Of a stretch of 62,981 bases of DNA, positions 1 through 9,131 are shown piece by piece. Position 1 is the stretch's first letter, and every line of letters starts with the position of its first letter. The notes beneath the pieces were generated by a model. It made no database searches. It was not told the origin of the DNA and saw only the letters and a list, made by a program, of their open reading frames with translations. Origin of the DNA: Rubrivivax sp. (lineage in GTDB: Bacteria; Pseudomonadota; Gammaproteobacteria; Burkholderiales; Burkholderiaceae_C); the NCBI GenBank assembly GCA_020852865.1, contig JADYZZ010000004.1, positions 1-62,981 of the forward strand, written 5' to 3'. Both the position numbers and the translations under genes were made by a program.

Positions 1-521
1 CTGCGGCCGCCGCCAGCGCTTGATCCGCCGCTGATTTCGAGGGGTCGGGCCCAGCGGCCTTGCCAATCCTGCCGATCGGCGGGAGGGATCAACTCGCTCT
101 CAACGGGTTGGGCTTTCACGGTAACGTGAAATGGACTGCGGGCGCACTGGGACCGGAGTTCGTCTATGACACCTGCCTGCCATCGCGCTCCCCCTTTCGG
201 CCGCCCTCGGTCGGCCACTTCCTGAGCCCCGCTTCCGGCTCACCGCGCACCCGCGATAGGCCGCCCAAATTCCGGCGGCACGAAGCTGCCGCCGTCTCCC
301 GCCGCGCTCCTCGGCCGGGCTCCCTCGCCCCGCGTCGATTCTGCTTCGGCCGCCGGAACCGTCAAGATCGGTCCGCGCGATTCGGGGGCCGGGTCGGCCG
401 GCTTCGGGGGTCGGGCGGCCGGCCGCGCCAGCAGCGGCCGCGGGCCGCCAACGCGCCCAGGTCGATGCGCTTCACGCCGGCGCTGCGCCGCTCGCGCTTG
501 CGGTGCATTCGGCGTGCCGCG
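1..521. other. No gene recognised; one stem-loop
   Basis: This stretch lies downstream of the large CHAT-TIR gene. I see no coding sequence I can support on either strand: open frames exist, but the translations are Arg/Pro/Gly-rich and carry no domain. The first 250 bases look less GC-extreme than the rest. A perfect 7-bp inverted repeat with a GTAA loop (TTTCACG...CGTGAAA) lies at 114-131. It could be a transcript hairpin or an operator, but no T-run follows it. Confidence 0.4.
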
Positions 522-3500
522 TCACGGCCGCATGGGCGGGGACGCGGCGGGCGGGCGCGTGGCGTCGGCCGCGGCGATGTGCGCCAGCAGTGCGTCGTTG
601 AAGTGCAGGCCGCGCAGGGTGTCGGGCGGCGGCACGATCGGCGGCCCTTCGATCGGCACCGGCTGGATCGTCGGCGGCGCGTCGTCGTGCCCGCCCTGGC
701 GCGCCAGCGCGTAGGCGATTTCCTTGCCCACCCATTCGGAGGCGCGCGCCGCGTTCGACCAGAACAGCAGGAAGACGTCGCAGCGGTCGATCTCGAGGTA
801 CAGACGCCGCTCCCAGCGCTCGCCGGGATCGAGGTCGAGCAGGTCCTGGAACACCGTGAGGCCGGCGATCTTTAACGCCTGCACGCGGCGCAGCACCTCG
901 GCGCGGTCTTTCGATGCGTAGGAGACGAAGGCCCGCCGGTAGCGCTGCGCCTGGGCCTCGGTCGCGGCGGCCGCCGCGGCCGGCGCGCCGGCGCCGACGA
1001 GCGCCAACTGGAAGCGCATCGTACCCACCGGCACGCCGTCGATCGCGCAGCGCAGGCGGCCGAGCGCGTTGGCGCCCGGCGCGGCGTCGGCCGGCACGCC
1101 GACCTCGAACTGCGCGCCCAGCAGCCCGCCGCGTCGCCAGACGACATAGGCGTCGGGCTCGGCGACCGTGAGGCCGGGCATCTCGAGGTGCAGGTCGACG
1201 CGCGTGCCCGGCGCCAGTTCGAGCGGCAGCGACCATTGCTGGCGCCGCTCGGCCTCGGCGTCGGCCTCGCGCGCGCGTGCGGCCGCCTCGTCGGCACGCG
1301 GCGGCGCATACAGCGCCAACTGCACGAGGAAGCTGCTGCCGCAGGCGACGCGCGGCGGGCAGAACAGCGCAGCATCGACCGGTTCGGCCCCGGGCGCCGG
1401 CAGCGGCCGCGCCTGCGCCGGCGTGGGCAGGCTGCCGTCGGGCAGCGTCGAAAGGGCCGGCGCGGCCGCTGCCGATGCGGGCTCGGATGCGGACTCGGAT
1501 GCGGACTCGGATGCGGACGCCGGCCCGGTGTCCGCAGCCGGCGGCGCGGCCCCCGTCGTGTCGGGGGCAACGCGGTCTGCCGGCGCCGCATCCATGCCCC
1601 CGCGCGACACCGCAGACGGCGGGGCCGCAGCAGGGGGCGCAGCAGGCGGCGCAGCAGGCGGCGCAGCAGGCGGCGCAGAAGAAGGCGCAGAAGAAGGCGG
1701 CGCGGGCGGCGGCGCGGGCGGCGGCGCGGGCGCCGGCGGGCCCGCCATTGCCGGCAGCGCCGGGGGCCTGGCGTGCTGGCGGGCCCCGGTGCGGGACGGA
1801 GGCTGGCGGCCGGCATGGGCGGCGAGTTGTTCGCACAGCCTGCCGGCGGCGGCGCGATCCGCGTCGCTGCCGCGCTCCAGCAGGGGGCCGAGCACGAGAT
1901 CGGCCTGGTCGGCCACCGAGCTCCACCAGGCGGCGTTGTCCACGCGCGCATGCACGTCGGCCCAGGCGCCGGCGATTGCGCCCGCCTGCGCGGGCAGCCG
2001 GCCGGCGATCAGCGCGTCGTACAGCGCGAGCTCGACCCAGCCGACCTGGCTCCAGAAGTCGGGGTCGCGCTGCGACTTGTCGGCCAGGGCGGCGCGCGCT
2101 GCGTGGCGCGCTGCCCGCACCCCGCGCCCCGGGGCGCCGCGCCGCAGCACGAGCTCGAGCGCAAGGCAGTTCAACGCCGGGTAGAAGCGGTCGGCCACGC
2201 CGTCGCGGCGGCCCTGGCGCAAAGCGCGCCGGTAGGCCGCGAGTGCGGCGCGCAAGGCACGCTGCCCGGCGGCGTCGTCGCCGGCCCGGCGCAGGATCAA
2301 GGCATGCCGCTTGTGCGCCGAGCCCAGCAGGTTGAGCCGCTCGGCGCTGGGGCGGCGTTCGGCCAGCGCGGCGAGCGCGGCCAGCGCCCTGGTTGCGGCC
2401 CGCTCGAGCTGCGGCGTAGGCGCGGCGCCTTCGGCCTGCGCGGCGGCCTGCGCCCAGGCGCGGCGGGCGCGCAGGTTCTCGAGCGTCTCCTCGGCGCGCA
2501 GCGAGGCCGAGGCGTCGTTGGCGCGCACGGCCTGGTCGAGCCAGTCGATGGCCGCGTCGCGATCGCCCGCGGCCTCCCAGGCGACGCCGAAGGCCTCGGC
2601 GACGGCGCCGACGCTGCCCCAGACGCCGGCGAAGCGCGCTTCGAGCTGGCGCAACCGGCCTTGCTGCACGTCGGGCGGCTTGCCCATCAAGCGCGACTGC
2701 ACGGCGAGCGTCTCGAGCACGAGCGCCAGCGCCGGCGGCGAGGCGACGGCGGAGAACTCGTCGCCCTCGGCGCGCGGCGCCTGGGCGTCGCCGCCGTCGC
2801 GGCGCAGCACCCAGTTCGGGTCGCCGTAGCACTGGTATGCGGCCCAGGTGTTGCCGCGCGGCGCGCGGCGCCAGCAGGCCTCGCGCGCTTCGCTCACCGC
2901 GTCGATGAAGCGCGTGCCCGGGCGCAGCAGGGCGCCGTACAGCGCCCGCGCGAAGGTCTGCGCCGGTTCGTCGTCGACGGCCCAGCCCGCGGCGACGACG
3001 CAGCGCACGCCGATCGCGATCAACTGGTCGGCGACGTTGGCGGCGAACGTGGCCGGATCGTCGCCGCGCAGCACCTGCTCGACGCCGAAGGCGCCGAGAT
3101 GGCAGCAGTTGAGGAAGACCAGCTCGGGCACGGCGTCCATCGCCCGGATCTCGGCCGGCCCGAGGAAGCGGCCGTTGCTGAGCACGACGCCGCGCGCGCC
3201 GTCGGCGCGCGACTCGCCGTGACCGGCGATGTGCACGATGCGCCAGGGCCGCTCGAGCAACGCGCTCACCACGGTGGCGGCGTCGGGCTCGTCGACCAGG
3301 GCCAGCACCTGGCCCCAGGGCAGACCGCCGCCGGCGGTGAGCGCGTCCTGCACGGCGATTGCTTCATCGCGCGCGGCCGGCAGCGGGCCGTAGCCCGAGC
3401 CGGCATCGACCTTGGGCGCGCCGACCAGCAGCACATGCGCCTGGACGTCGGCGTCGCGCGGGGCGGCGCGAAACACCGACTTGCGCAGCCGGCGCAGCAG

Positions 3501-6500
3501 GCGCGCCCGCACGGCCCAGGGGCGCGCGTCGGCGCCGCCGGCGGCCTGGCCGGCGTCGAGCAGCTCCCAGGGCAGCGCCGCGGTCGACGCGTCCAGGTCG
3601 AGCACCATGCGGTCGGTGCCGCCGAGGAAGGGGCGCATCTCCAGCGGCACCAGCAGCTGGAACAGCGTGCGGCCGAGCGTGGCCGCGTCGCTGCGGTCGC
3701 CGGCCGCGCGCAGCACCAGGTCGCGCACGAGCCCGATCTGCGTGGGCTGCTCGCGCAGCTCGGAGCGCGCGCGCCGGCTGTCGAGCGCGAACTCGATCGT
3801 GCCCGCTTCGCGTGTGACGGCGGTGATGAGGTCGTAGTCGGCGCCACGGTAGCCGCCCGCGATCGGCTGGCGCAGCGCGCCGGTGCCGGCGCGGATGCGC
3901 GGTGCGAGCACGAAGGCCTCGGGGCTGGCCGCGGCCAGCACCTGCAGTCCCTGCCAGGCCTCGGTGGCACGGTCGAGGTACAGCTCGACGAACACCAGGC
4001 GCCCGATGCATGGCCAGCCCAGTGCGGCCAGGCGCAGGTTGGCCTCGAGCACGCCGCGCGCGATCGCGCGCGCCGCCGCGCCGGCCGAGATGCCCAGGCC
4101 GCCGCTGCCCAGCAGCGTGGCGGCGAGCGCCGTCGAGGCGGCCGAGCGCGCAGGCTCCTCGGCCAGGCGCTGGGCCCAGCCGAGCACGGCCTGGCAGGTG
4201 CCGGCGGCCAGATCCGATTCGCGCAGCGCGCCTTCGTCGCCCAGGCCGAGCACCACCGCGGCCTGCGGGCGCGGCAGCGCCCACGGGTTGGCCGGAGCGC
4301 GCCAGGCGTTGACGAATGCGCGATGCGCACCGCGCTCCTCGGGGTAGATGCCGGCAGCCAGCGCCGCGCTCATGCTGCCGCCGAGCAGCCGGTCGACCAC
4401 CGCCTCGGTGCCGGTGAGCTCGGTGCTGCGGTAGTGGCCCAGCAGCAGCGGCTCGGCGACGAAGGCCAGGTTGCCGTTGAGCAGTTCGAGCTGCAGCGCG
4501 GCACCGCGCGCGGCGGCGGCCGGCGCCGCGGCCACCTCGGGCTCGACGCCGAACACCGTGTCGGGCGAGCGCGGCGGCAGCGTCGCCGCGCCCTGGCGCG
4601 AGGGGCGGCTGCGCTGCAAGGAGCCGGTCGGTGCTGCGCCGCGCGCAGCCGGCAGGCGCGCCAGCCGCTCGGTGCGGCCGCTTTCGAGCAGCTCGACGTA
4701 GGCATCGAACGCGCCCTTGGCGCTGGGCAGGCTGCCGTGTTCGCAGTCCAGGCTCCAGGTCGACACGCCGGGCAGCAGCGCGCTGGCGAGCGCCACGCGG
4801 CCGTCGCCGTCGCCCGAGTCGAGGTAGGCGAGGCCCGCGTCGGCGTCCACGGTGTACCCCACCGGCGTGCTGCGGGCGTGGCCGACGACGAGCGCGATGC
4901 GCTCGGCGAATGCCGGCAGCGCCTCGGCGCGCTGTGCGTCGAGACGGCGCCGCAGCGCCAGCGCCGCGTCGAGCACCGCCTGGGCGGGCACGCCCCAGCG
5001 GTAGGCCGGGTTCATGGCCTCGCCGGCCGAGCGGTGCCACCAGTTCTGCTGCTGCGTGCGCGCGTAGTCGTCGTCGGCCAGGCGCTGCCATGTCGCCTCG
5101 GCGCCCAGGCCGCGCGCCGGGTCGGTGAGGTCGGCCTGCAGCTGGATGAAGCCCGGCATCGCCGCCATCAGCGCGCGCGCGTGCTGGTCGCGCAGCGGCG
5201 AGCCGAACGCGGCGAGCAGGTTGCCGAAGGTGTCGTCGCCCGACAGCACCTGCATCGGCGCGTACGAGCCGCCGTTGGGCGTGCCGAGCATCAGCACGCG
5301 CGCGCCGGGCTGCGCCAGCATGCGCTGCCAAGTGGCGGGGCATTCGAGCGCGAGCGTGCGCGCCACGAGCCCGCCCATCGAATGCGCGAGCAGGCGCACC
5401 GGCTGGCGGCTGGCCGCGCGCGCGTCGAGCGCGGCGTCGACCTCGGCGCCCAGGCGCCGCGCTTCCTCCTCGATCGGGCGGCGCCAGTCGAAGGCGAAGG
5501 GCCGCACCTCGTGCGTCGCGCCCAGGTGTTCGATCAGCTTGCCGTAGACGAGCTGGATCGGGCCGTCGGGCGCCACGCCGTCGGCGCCGCCCGGTCGGTA
5601 GGCCAGCGCGTCGAGGTTGGCGAACAGCGCGACGGCGAGCCACACGCGCCGGCCGCCTTGCTGCAGGTTGCTGCCGAGGATGCCGGGCAGCACGAACACG
5701 GCGGGCTTGTCCGGGTCGCGCTCGCTGCCGCGCAGGCCGCCGGCGTCCTGGCCGGACCAGGACAGCGGCCCGATCGGCGCGAAGCCGGCGGGAGGCTCGG
5801 CCTGCATCAGCCCGTCGACGACGGCATCGGCCGTGGCCGCGTTGGCGAAGTAGGCGAAATGCGTCGTCCGGCCGCCGCGGTCGAGCAGGAAGCTCGCGCC
5901 GCCGGCGCGCGGCGCGCCGCCGTACATCGAGCGCGTCTGCACGACGATGTCGTTGTCGCACCAGTAGTAGGCGTCGGCCAGCAGCGTCTTGATCCAGCTG
6001 CCGACCGAATCGCCCTGCAGATCGCCGGCCACCACGCGCAGCTCGCCGGCGATCGCTTGCGGCGCGGCGTTGAGCCATTCGACCAGCGGCGTGCCCGGGA
6101 TCATTGCTTCCAGACCCGGGATCTGCTCGGGCTCGGCGCGGCGGCGCGCCACCTCGGCGAGGAAGTCGACGCAGGCCGGCGCGAGCGGCACGCCGGTCGC
6201 TTCGAGCGACCATTTCAGCACCGAGAGGTAGGCGTCGAGCCGGCGCGAGGCAAGCAGCGTGCCGCGCGCCGGGCAGGCCACGCGCACCACGCGCTCGACC
6301 GTGATGCCCTTTTCCGCCACGAGCGCGACGAGCGCCTGCAGATCGGCGCGATGCTGCGCGTACGCGGGCGCGGCGAAGCAGGCCAGATCGGCCGCGTCGG
6401 CGGCCCGCGCGTGCGCCACGCGCGCCAGCACCTCGGCGACGAGGCCGCCGCGCGAATGCGTCGCCAGGTGCAGCCGCGCGCCCGCGGGCAGCGCCGTGAC

Positions 6501-7307
6501 CAGGGTGAGCGCGTTGGCGATCGGGCTCCTGCCCAGCGTCTCGTGGTCGAGCGCGCAGACGCGGCCGCCGTAATGCGCGAAGAGCTGGCGCACGCGCTCG
6601 GGGTACAGCGCCCAGAGCTTGCCGAAGGTGCTCGCGGTTTCGACGAAGGTGCCGTGGATCAGCACCAGCAGCGGCGCGTCGGCCGGCGCCAGCGGCTGCG
6701 CGGGCGTGACCTTGCGGCCCGAGCCGGCCAGCGGCCCCAGCGCCTCGGGCGTGAGCCGGTAGAGGCCGGCGTCGACCTGGGCGTCGACATGCTGCACGAC
6801 CCGGCTGGCGGCGAAGTCGGCGGCCTCGTCTTTGGCCAGGCCGGTCAGCACCTCGATCGCGGCGAGCACGACGTCGCCGAGCAGCCCGCGTGTCGGCGTG
6901 CCGGGCTCCTGGCCGCGCCAGCGCAGCGCCGCAGCCACCGAGACTTCGGCCGGCGGCGGCGCGGCGCCGACCCGCGGCGCGGGCGCGGCCTGGCCGCGCG
7001 TGGCGCCGGCCGCGGCCTGCGCGAGCAGCAGGTCGCGTGCGTTCGCCGGGTGCAGGTACAGCACCGGGCCGCCGGCCACGTGCAGCGCGACGATGTCCTC
7101 GCCCGGCACGGCGACGAGGCGCTGCAGGTCGGCCGCGCCGCGCAGCGCGGCCACGCGCACGGCCGCCTTCACCCGGCCCGGGCGCGCGGGGGGCTGCGTC
7201 AGCGCGCCGCGTGCGGCGGCCGCCGCATCCACGCCGCCGGGCAGCGCCTGGCCGGGGACGACGAAGGTGACGGGCTGCTGGTCGGCAGGATCGTGCGGAT
7301 CGGGCAT
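522..7307 (-). CDS. Hydrolase-hydrolase-CHAT-TIR multidomain protein
   Basis: This is a 2261-residue putative conflict/defence effector. The ATG at 7307 is preceded by GGAGGA at 7 nt. Visible parts are: (a) an alpha/beta-hydrolase with an IHGTF oxyanion segment near 215, nucleophile Ser285 in THSRGG and His483; (b) a second, LCAT/PGAP1-like hydrolase beginning VLPGILGSN near 536, with Ser643 in AHSMGG, Asp833 or Asp835 in GDGDGR and His857; (c) an uncharacterised region about 930-1180; (d) a CHAT caspase-like protease with His1363 in HIAGHG and Cys1402 in LNCCHLG; (e) a helical TPR-like region about 1500-1810; (f) a low-complexity Pro/Ala/Ser linker about 1840-1965 built from 12-bp DNA repeats; (g) a beta-rich domain about 1975-2110 of a type I recall upstream of other bacterial TIRs; (h) a TIR domain from about 2120, with the NADase-type Glu2196 in EWVGKE. 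No signal peptide is seen, so it is probably cytoplasmic. Target and trigger are unknown. Confidence 0.85.
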   Translation of the reverse strand: MPDPHDPADQQPVTFVVPGQALPGGVDAAAAARGALTQPPARPGRVKAAVRVAALRGAADLQRLVAVPGEDIVALHVAGGPVLYLHPANARDLLLAQAAAGATRGQAAPAPRVGAAPPPAEVSVAAALRWRGQEPGTPTRGLLGDVVLAAIEVLTGLAKDEAADFAASRVVQHVDAQVDAGLYRLTPEALGPLAGSGRKVTPAQPLAPADAPLLVLIHGTFVETASTFGKLWALYPERVRQLFAHYGGRVCALDHETLGRSPIANALTLVTALPAGARLHLATHSRGGLVAEVLARVAHARAADAADLACFAAPAYAQHRADLQALVALVAEKGITVERVVRVACPARGTLLASRRLDAYLSVLKWSLEATGVPLAPACVDFLAEVARRRAEPEQIPGLEAMIPGTPLVEWLNAAPQAIAGELRVVAGDLQGDSVGSWIKTLLADAYYWCDNDIVVQTRSMYGGAPRAGGASFLLDRGGRTTHFAYFANAATADAVVDGLMQAEPPAGFAPIGPLSWSGQDAGGLRGSERDPDKPAVFVLPGILGSNLQQGGRRVWLAVALFANLDALAYRPGGADGVAPDGPIQLVYGKLIEHLGATHEVRPFAFDWRRPIEEEARRLGAEVDAALDARAASRQPVRLLAHSMGGLVARTLALECPATWQRMLAQPGARVLMLGTPNGGSYAPMQVLSGDDTFGNLLAAFGSPLRDQHARALMAAMPGFIQLQADLTDPARGLGAEATWQRLADDDYARTQQQNWWHRSAGEAMNPAYRWGVPAQAVLDAALALRRRLDAQRAEALPAFAERIALVVGHARSTPVGYTVDADAGLAYLDSGDGDGRVALASALLPGVSTWSLDCEHGSLPSAKGAFDAYVELLESGRTERLARLPAARGAAPTGSLQRSRPSRQGAATLPPRSPDTVFGVEPEVAAAPAAAARGAALQLELLNGNLAFVAEPLLLGHYRSTELTGTEAVVDRLLGGSMSAALAAGIYPEERGAHRAFVNAWRAPANPWALPRPQAAVVLGLGDEGALRESDLAAGTCQAVLGWAQRLAEEPARSAASTALAATLLGSGGLGISAGAAARAIARGVLEANLRLAALGWPCIGRLVFVELYLDRATEAWQGLQVLAAASPEAFVLAPRIRAGTGALRQPIAGGYRGADYDLITAVTREAGTIEFALDSRRARSELREQPTQIGLVRDLVLRAAGDRSDAATLGRTLFQLLVPLEMRPFLGGTDRMVLDLDASTAALPWELLDAGQAAGGADARPWAVRARLLRRLRKSVFRAAPRDADVQAHVLLVGAPKVDAGSGYGPLPAARDEAIAVQDALTAGGGLPWGQVLALVDEPDAATVVSALLERPWRIVHIAGHGESRADGARGVVLSNGRFLGPAEIRAMDAVPELVFLNCCHLGAFGVEQVLRGDDPATFAANVADQLIAIGVRCVVAAGWAVDDEPAQTFARALYGALLRPGTRFIDAVSEAREACWRRAPRGNTWAAYQCYGDPNWVLRRDGGDAQAPRAEGDEFSAVASPPALALVLETLAVQSRLMGKPPDVQQGRLRQLEARFAGVWGSVGAVAEAFGVAWEAAGDRDAAIDWLDQAVRANDASASLRAEETLENLRARRAWAQAAAQAEGAAPTPQLERAATRALAALAALAERRPSAERLNLLGSAHKRHALILRRAGDDAAGQRALRAALAAYRRALRQGRRDGVADRFYPALNCLALELVLRRGAPGRGVRAARHAARAALADKSQRDPDFWSQVGWVELALYDALIAGRLPAQAGAIAGAWADVHARVDNAAWWSSVADQADLVLGPLLERGSDADRAAAGRLCEQLAAHAGRQPPSRTGARQHARPPALPAMAGPPAPAPPPAPPPAPPSSAPSSAPPAAPPAAPPAAPPAAAPPSAVSRGGMDAAPADRVAPDTTGAAPPAADTGPASASESASESASEPASAAAAPALSTLPDGSLPTPAQARPLPAPGAEPVDAALFCPPRVACGSSFLVQLALYAPPRADEAAARAREADAEAERRQQWSLPLELAPGTRVDLHLEMPGLTVAEPDAYVVWRRGGLLGAQFEVGVPADAAPGANALGRLRCAIDGVPVGTMRFQLALVGAGAPAAAAAATEAQAQRYRRAFVSYASKDRAEVLRRVQALKIAGLTVFQDLLDLDPGERWERRLYLEIDRCDVFLLFWSNAARASEWVGKEIAYALARQGGHDDAPPTIQPVPIEGPPIVPPPDTLRGLHFNDALLAHIAAADATRPPAASPPMRP

Positions 7308-7526
7308 GGGACAGTCCTCCGTTGCGGCGAGCATCGGTGCAAAGTCCGCGCCCGGCAAGCCGCGGCGTGCATCGAGCTGGGGATGGGGCCACCCGTCGCT
7401 GAGCGGGCCGTGATGGTAAAGATGCCGTAAAAGCGGGAGCCGCGGTCAGCCCCGCTTGCGTCAAGGCGTTACAGGTGGGTCGGCAGGCCGGCACGGTCTG
7501 CCGCTCCATTGCCGGAGCCGCCCCAA
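7308..7526. promoter_or_regulatory. Divergent promoter region with direct repeat
   Basis: This intergenic gap separates the divergent CHAT-TIR and DUF1800 genes, so it must hold both promoters. Two GTAAA direct repeats with an 11-bp period occur at 7416-7420 and 7427-7431 (read as TTTAC on the minus strand). One-turn spacing of this kind is common for response-regulator sites, but I cannot name a regulator. No convincing -35/-10 pair is visible. Confidence 0.3.
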
Positions 7527-9095
7527 GTGGACATCTCGAGACGCTGCCTGGCCGCCGCTCTGGGCGCAGCCGCCGCGGCCGGCCTGCTGGCCGGCTGCGC
7601 CACCCCGGCCGCACGGCCTGGCGCCGCTGCGGTTGAGCCGCGGCCGCCGCCGGCCGACGAGACGGCGCTCCTGCGCGCCGCCAACCGCCTGACCTGGGGC
7701 GCCGACTCCGAGGCCATGGCGCAGCTGCGCAGCGCCGGCCTCGAGCGCTGGCTCGACGCCCAGCTCCACCCGGCCCGGGCTGTTCTGCCCGGCGAGGTGC
7801 AGCAACGGATCGACGCGCTGACGATCAGCCGGCGGCCGCTGCTGGAGCTGGCGCGGCAGATGGCCGAGCAGCGCCGGCAGGCCGCGGCCCTGGCCGACGA
7901 CGAGGCCAAGAAGGCCGCACTGGCCGAATGGCAGCGCGCGATGACGGGCCTGGCGCGCGAGGCGCAGGCGCGCGCGCTGCTGCGCGCGCTCTACTCGCCC
8001 AACCAGATCCAGGAGCAGATGACCTGGTTCTGGATGAACCACTTCAACGTCTTCCAGTTCAAGGGCGACATCCGCGCGACCGTGGGCGACTACGAGGAGC
8101 GTGCGATCCGCCCGCGCGCGCTCGGGCGCTTCCGCGCGCTGCTGGGGGCGGTCGCGCACCACCCGGCGATGCTGGTGTACCTGGACAACGTGCGCAACGC
8201 CGCCGGCCGCATCAACGAGAACTACGCGCGCGAGATCATGGAGCTGCACACGATGGGCGTCGGCTCGGGCTACACGCAGCAAGACGTGCAGCAGCTCGCG
8301 CGCATCATGACCGGCGTCGGCGTCGCGTACCGCGCCGAGGAGCCGCGTCTGCCGCCGCGCCTGGCGCCGTATTACGTGCGCCGCGGCGCCTTCGAGTTCG
8401 ACCCGCGCCGGCACGACTTCGGGCCCAAGGTCTTTCTCGGCGCGCCGATCGAACGGCACGGCCTGGCCGAGTACGACGAGGCGCTCGACCGCATCGCGCG
8501 CGCGCCGGCCACCGCGCGCTTCATCGCCGGCAAGCTCGCGCTGTACTGGATGAGCGACAACCCGCCGCCGGCCCTCGTCGAGCGCATGGCGGCGACGTTC
8601 GCGCGCAGCGACGGCGACATCGCCGCCACGCTGCGCACGCTGCTCGCCGCGCCCGAGTTCGCGCAGGCTGCCGATGGCAAGTTCAAGGATCCGATGCGCT
8701 ACGTCGTTTCGGCGGTGCGCCTGGCCTACGACGGCCGCACGATCCTGAACGCCGCGCCGATGATCAACTGGCTTGCGCGCATGGGCGAGCCGCTGTACGG
8801 CCGCCAGACGCCCGACGGCTACCCGCTCGCCGGGGCCGACTGGGCGAGTTCGGGGCAGATGCAGACGCGCTTCGAGATCGCGCGCACGCTGGGCGGCAGC
8901 GCGGCGGGCCTGTTCCGCGCCGAGGACGCGCAGCCGACCGAGCAAGGCGCGTTCCCGCAGCTGGGCGGCGCGCTGTACTACGAGGCGATGGTCCACACGC
9001 TTGGGCCGGCGACCCGCCAGGCGCTGGCGCAGGCCGCCTCGCCGCAGGAATGGAACATGCTGCTGCTCGCCAGCCCCGAGTTCATGCGGCGATAG
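7527..9095 (+). CDS. DUF1800 family exported lipoprotein
   Basis: This is a DUF1800-family protein of unknown biochemical role. The N-terminus has a twin Arg (SRR), a hydrophobic Ala/Leu stretch and a lipobox-like LLAGC, which suggests Tat export followed by lipidation. I prefer the GTG at 7527, which follows GGAG by 10 nt; an in-frame TTG at 7509 adds six residues. The body carries the family's repeated helical features, such as TWFWMNHFNVF and NENYAREIMELHTMG. The next gene, 36 bp downstream on the same strand, encodes a DUF1501 protein. These two families are usually found as neighbours and probably act together in the periplasm or at the cell surface. Confidence 0.85.
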   Translation: MDISRRCLAAALGAAAAAGLLAGCATPAARPGAAAVEPRPPPADETALLRAANRLTWGADSEAMAQLRSAGLERWLDAQLHPARAVLPGEVQQRIDALTISRRPLLELARQMAEQRRQAAALADDEAKKAALAEWQRAMTGLAREAQARALLRALYSPNQIQEQMTWFWMNHFNVFQFKGDIRATVGDYEERAIRPRALGRFRALLGAVAHHPAMLVYLDNVRNAAGRINENYAREIMELHTMGVGSGYTQQDVQQLARIMTGVGVAYRAEEPRLPPRLAPYYVRRGAFEFDPRRHDFGPKVFLGAPIERHGLAEYDEALDRIARAPATARFIAGKLALYWMSDNPPPALVERMAATFARSDGDIAATLRTLLAAPEFAQAADGKFKDPMRYVVSAVRLAYDGRTILNAAPMINWLARMGEPLYGRQTPDGYPLAGADWASSGQMQTRFEIARTLGGSAAGLFRAEDAQPTEQGAFPQLGGALYYEAMVHTLGPATRQALAQAASPQEWNMLLLASPEFMRR

Positions 9096-9131
9096 GGGCG
9101 CGGGCACGCGCCGCAACCTGGAGATACCGCC

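Noticed and set aside
60..875. Open frame at the left edge on the plus strand
   Set aside because: The translation is low-complexity and overlaps the TIR end; no ribosome site or family match.
1188..7430. A 2080-residue open frame opposite the CHAT-TIR gene
   Set aside because: It is an Arg/Gly/His-rich shadow of the real gene, with no domain; high GC keeps antisense frames open.
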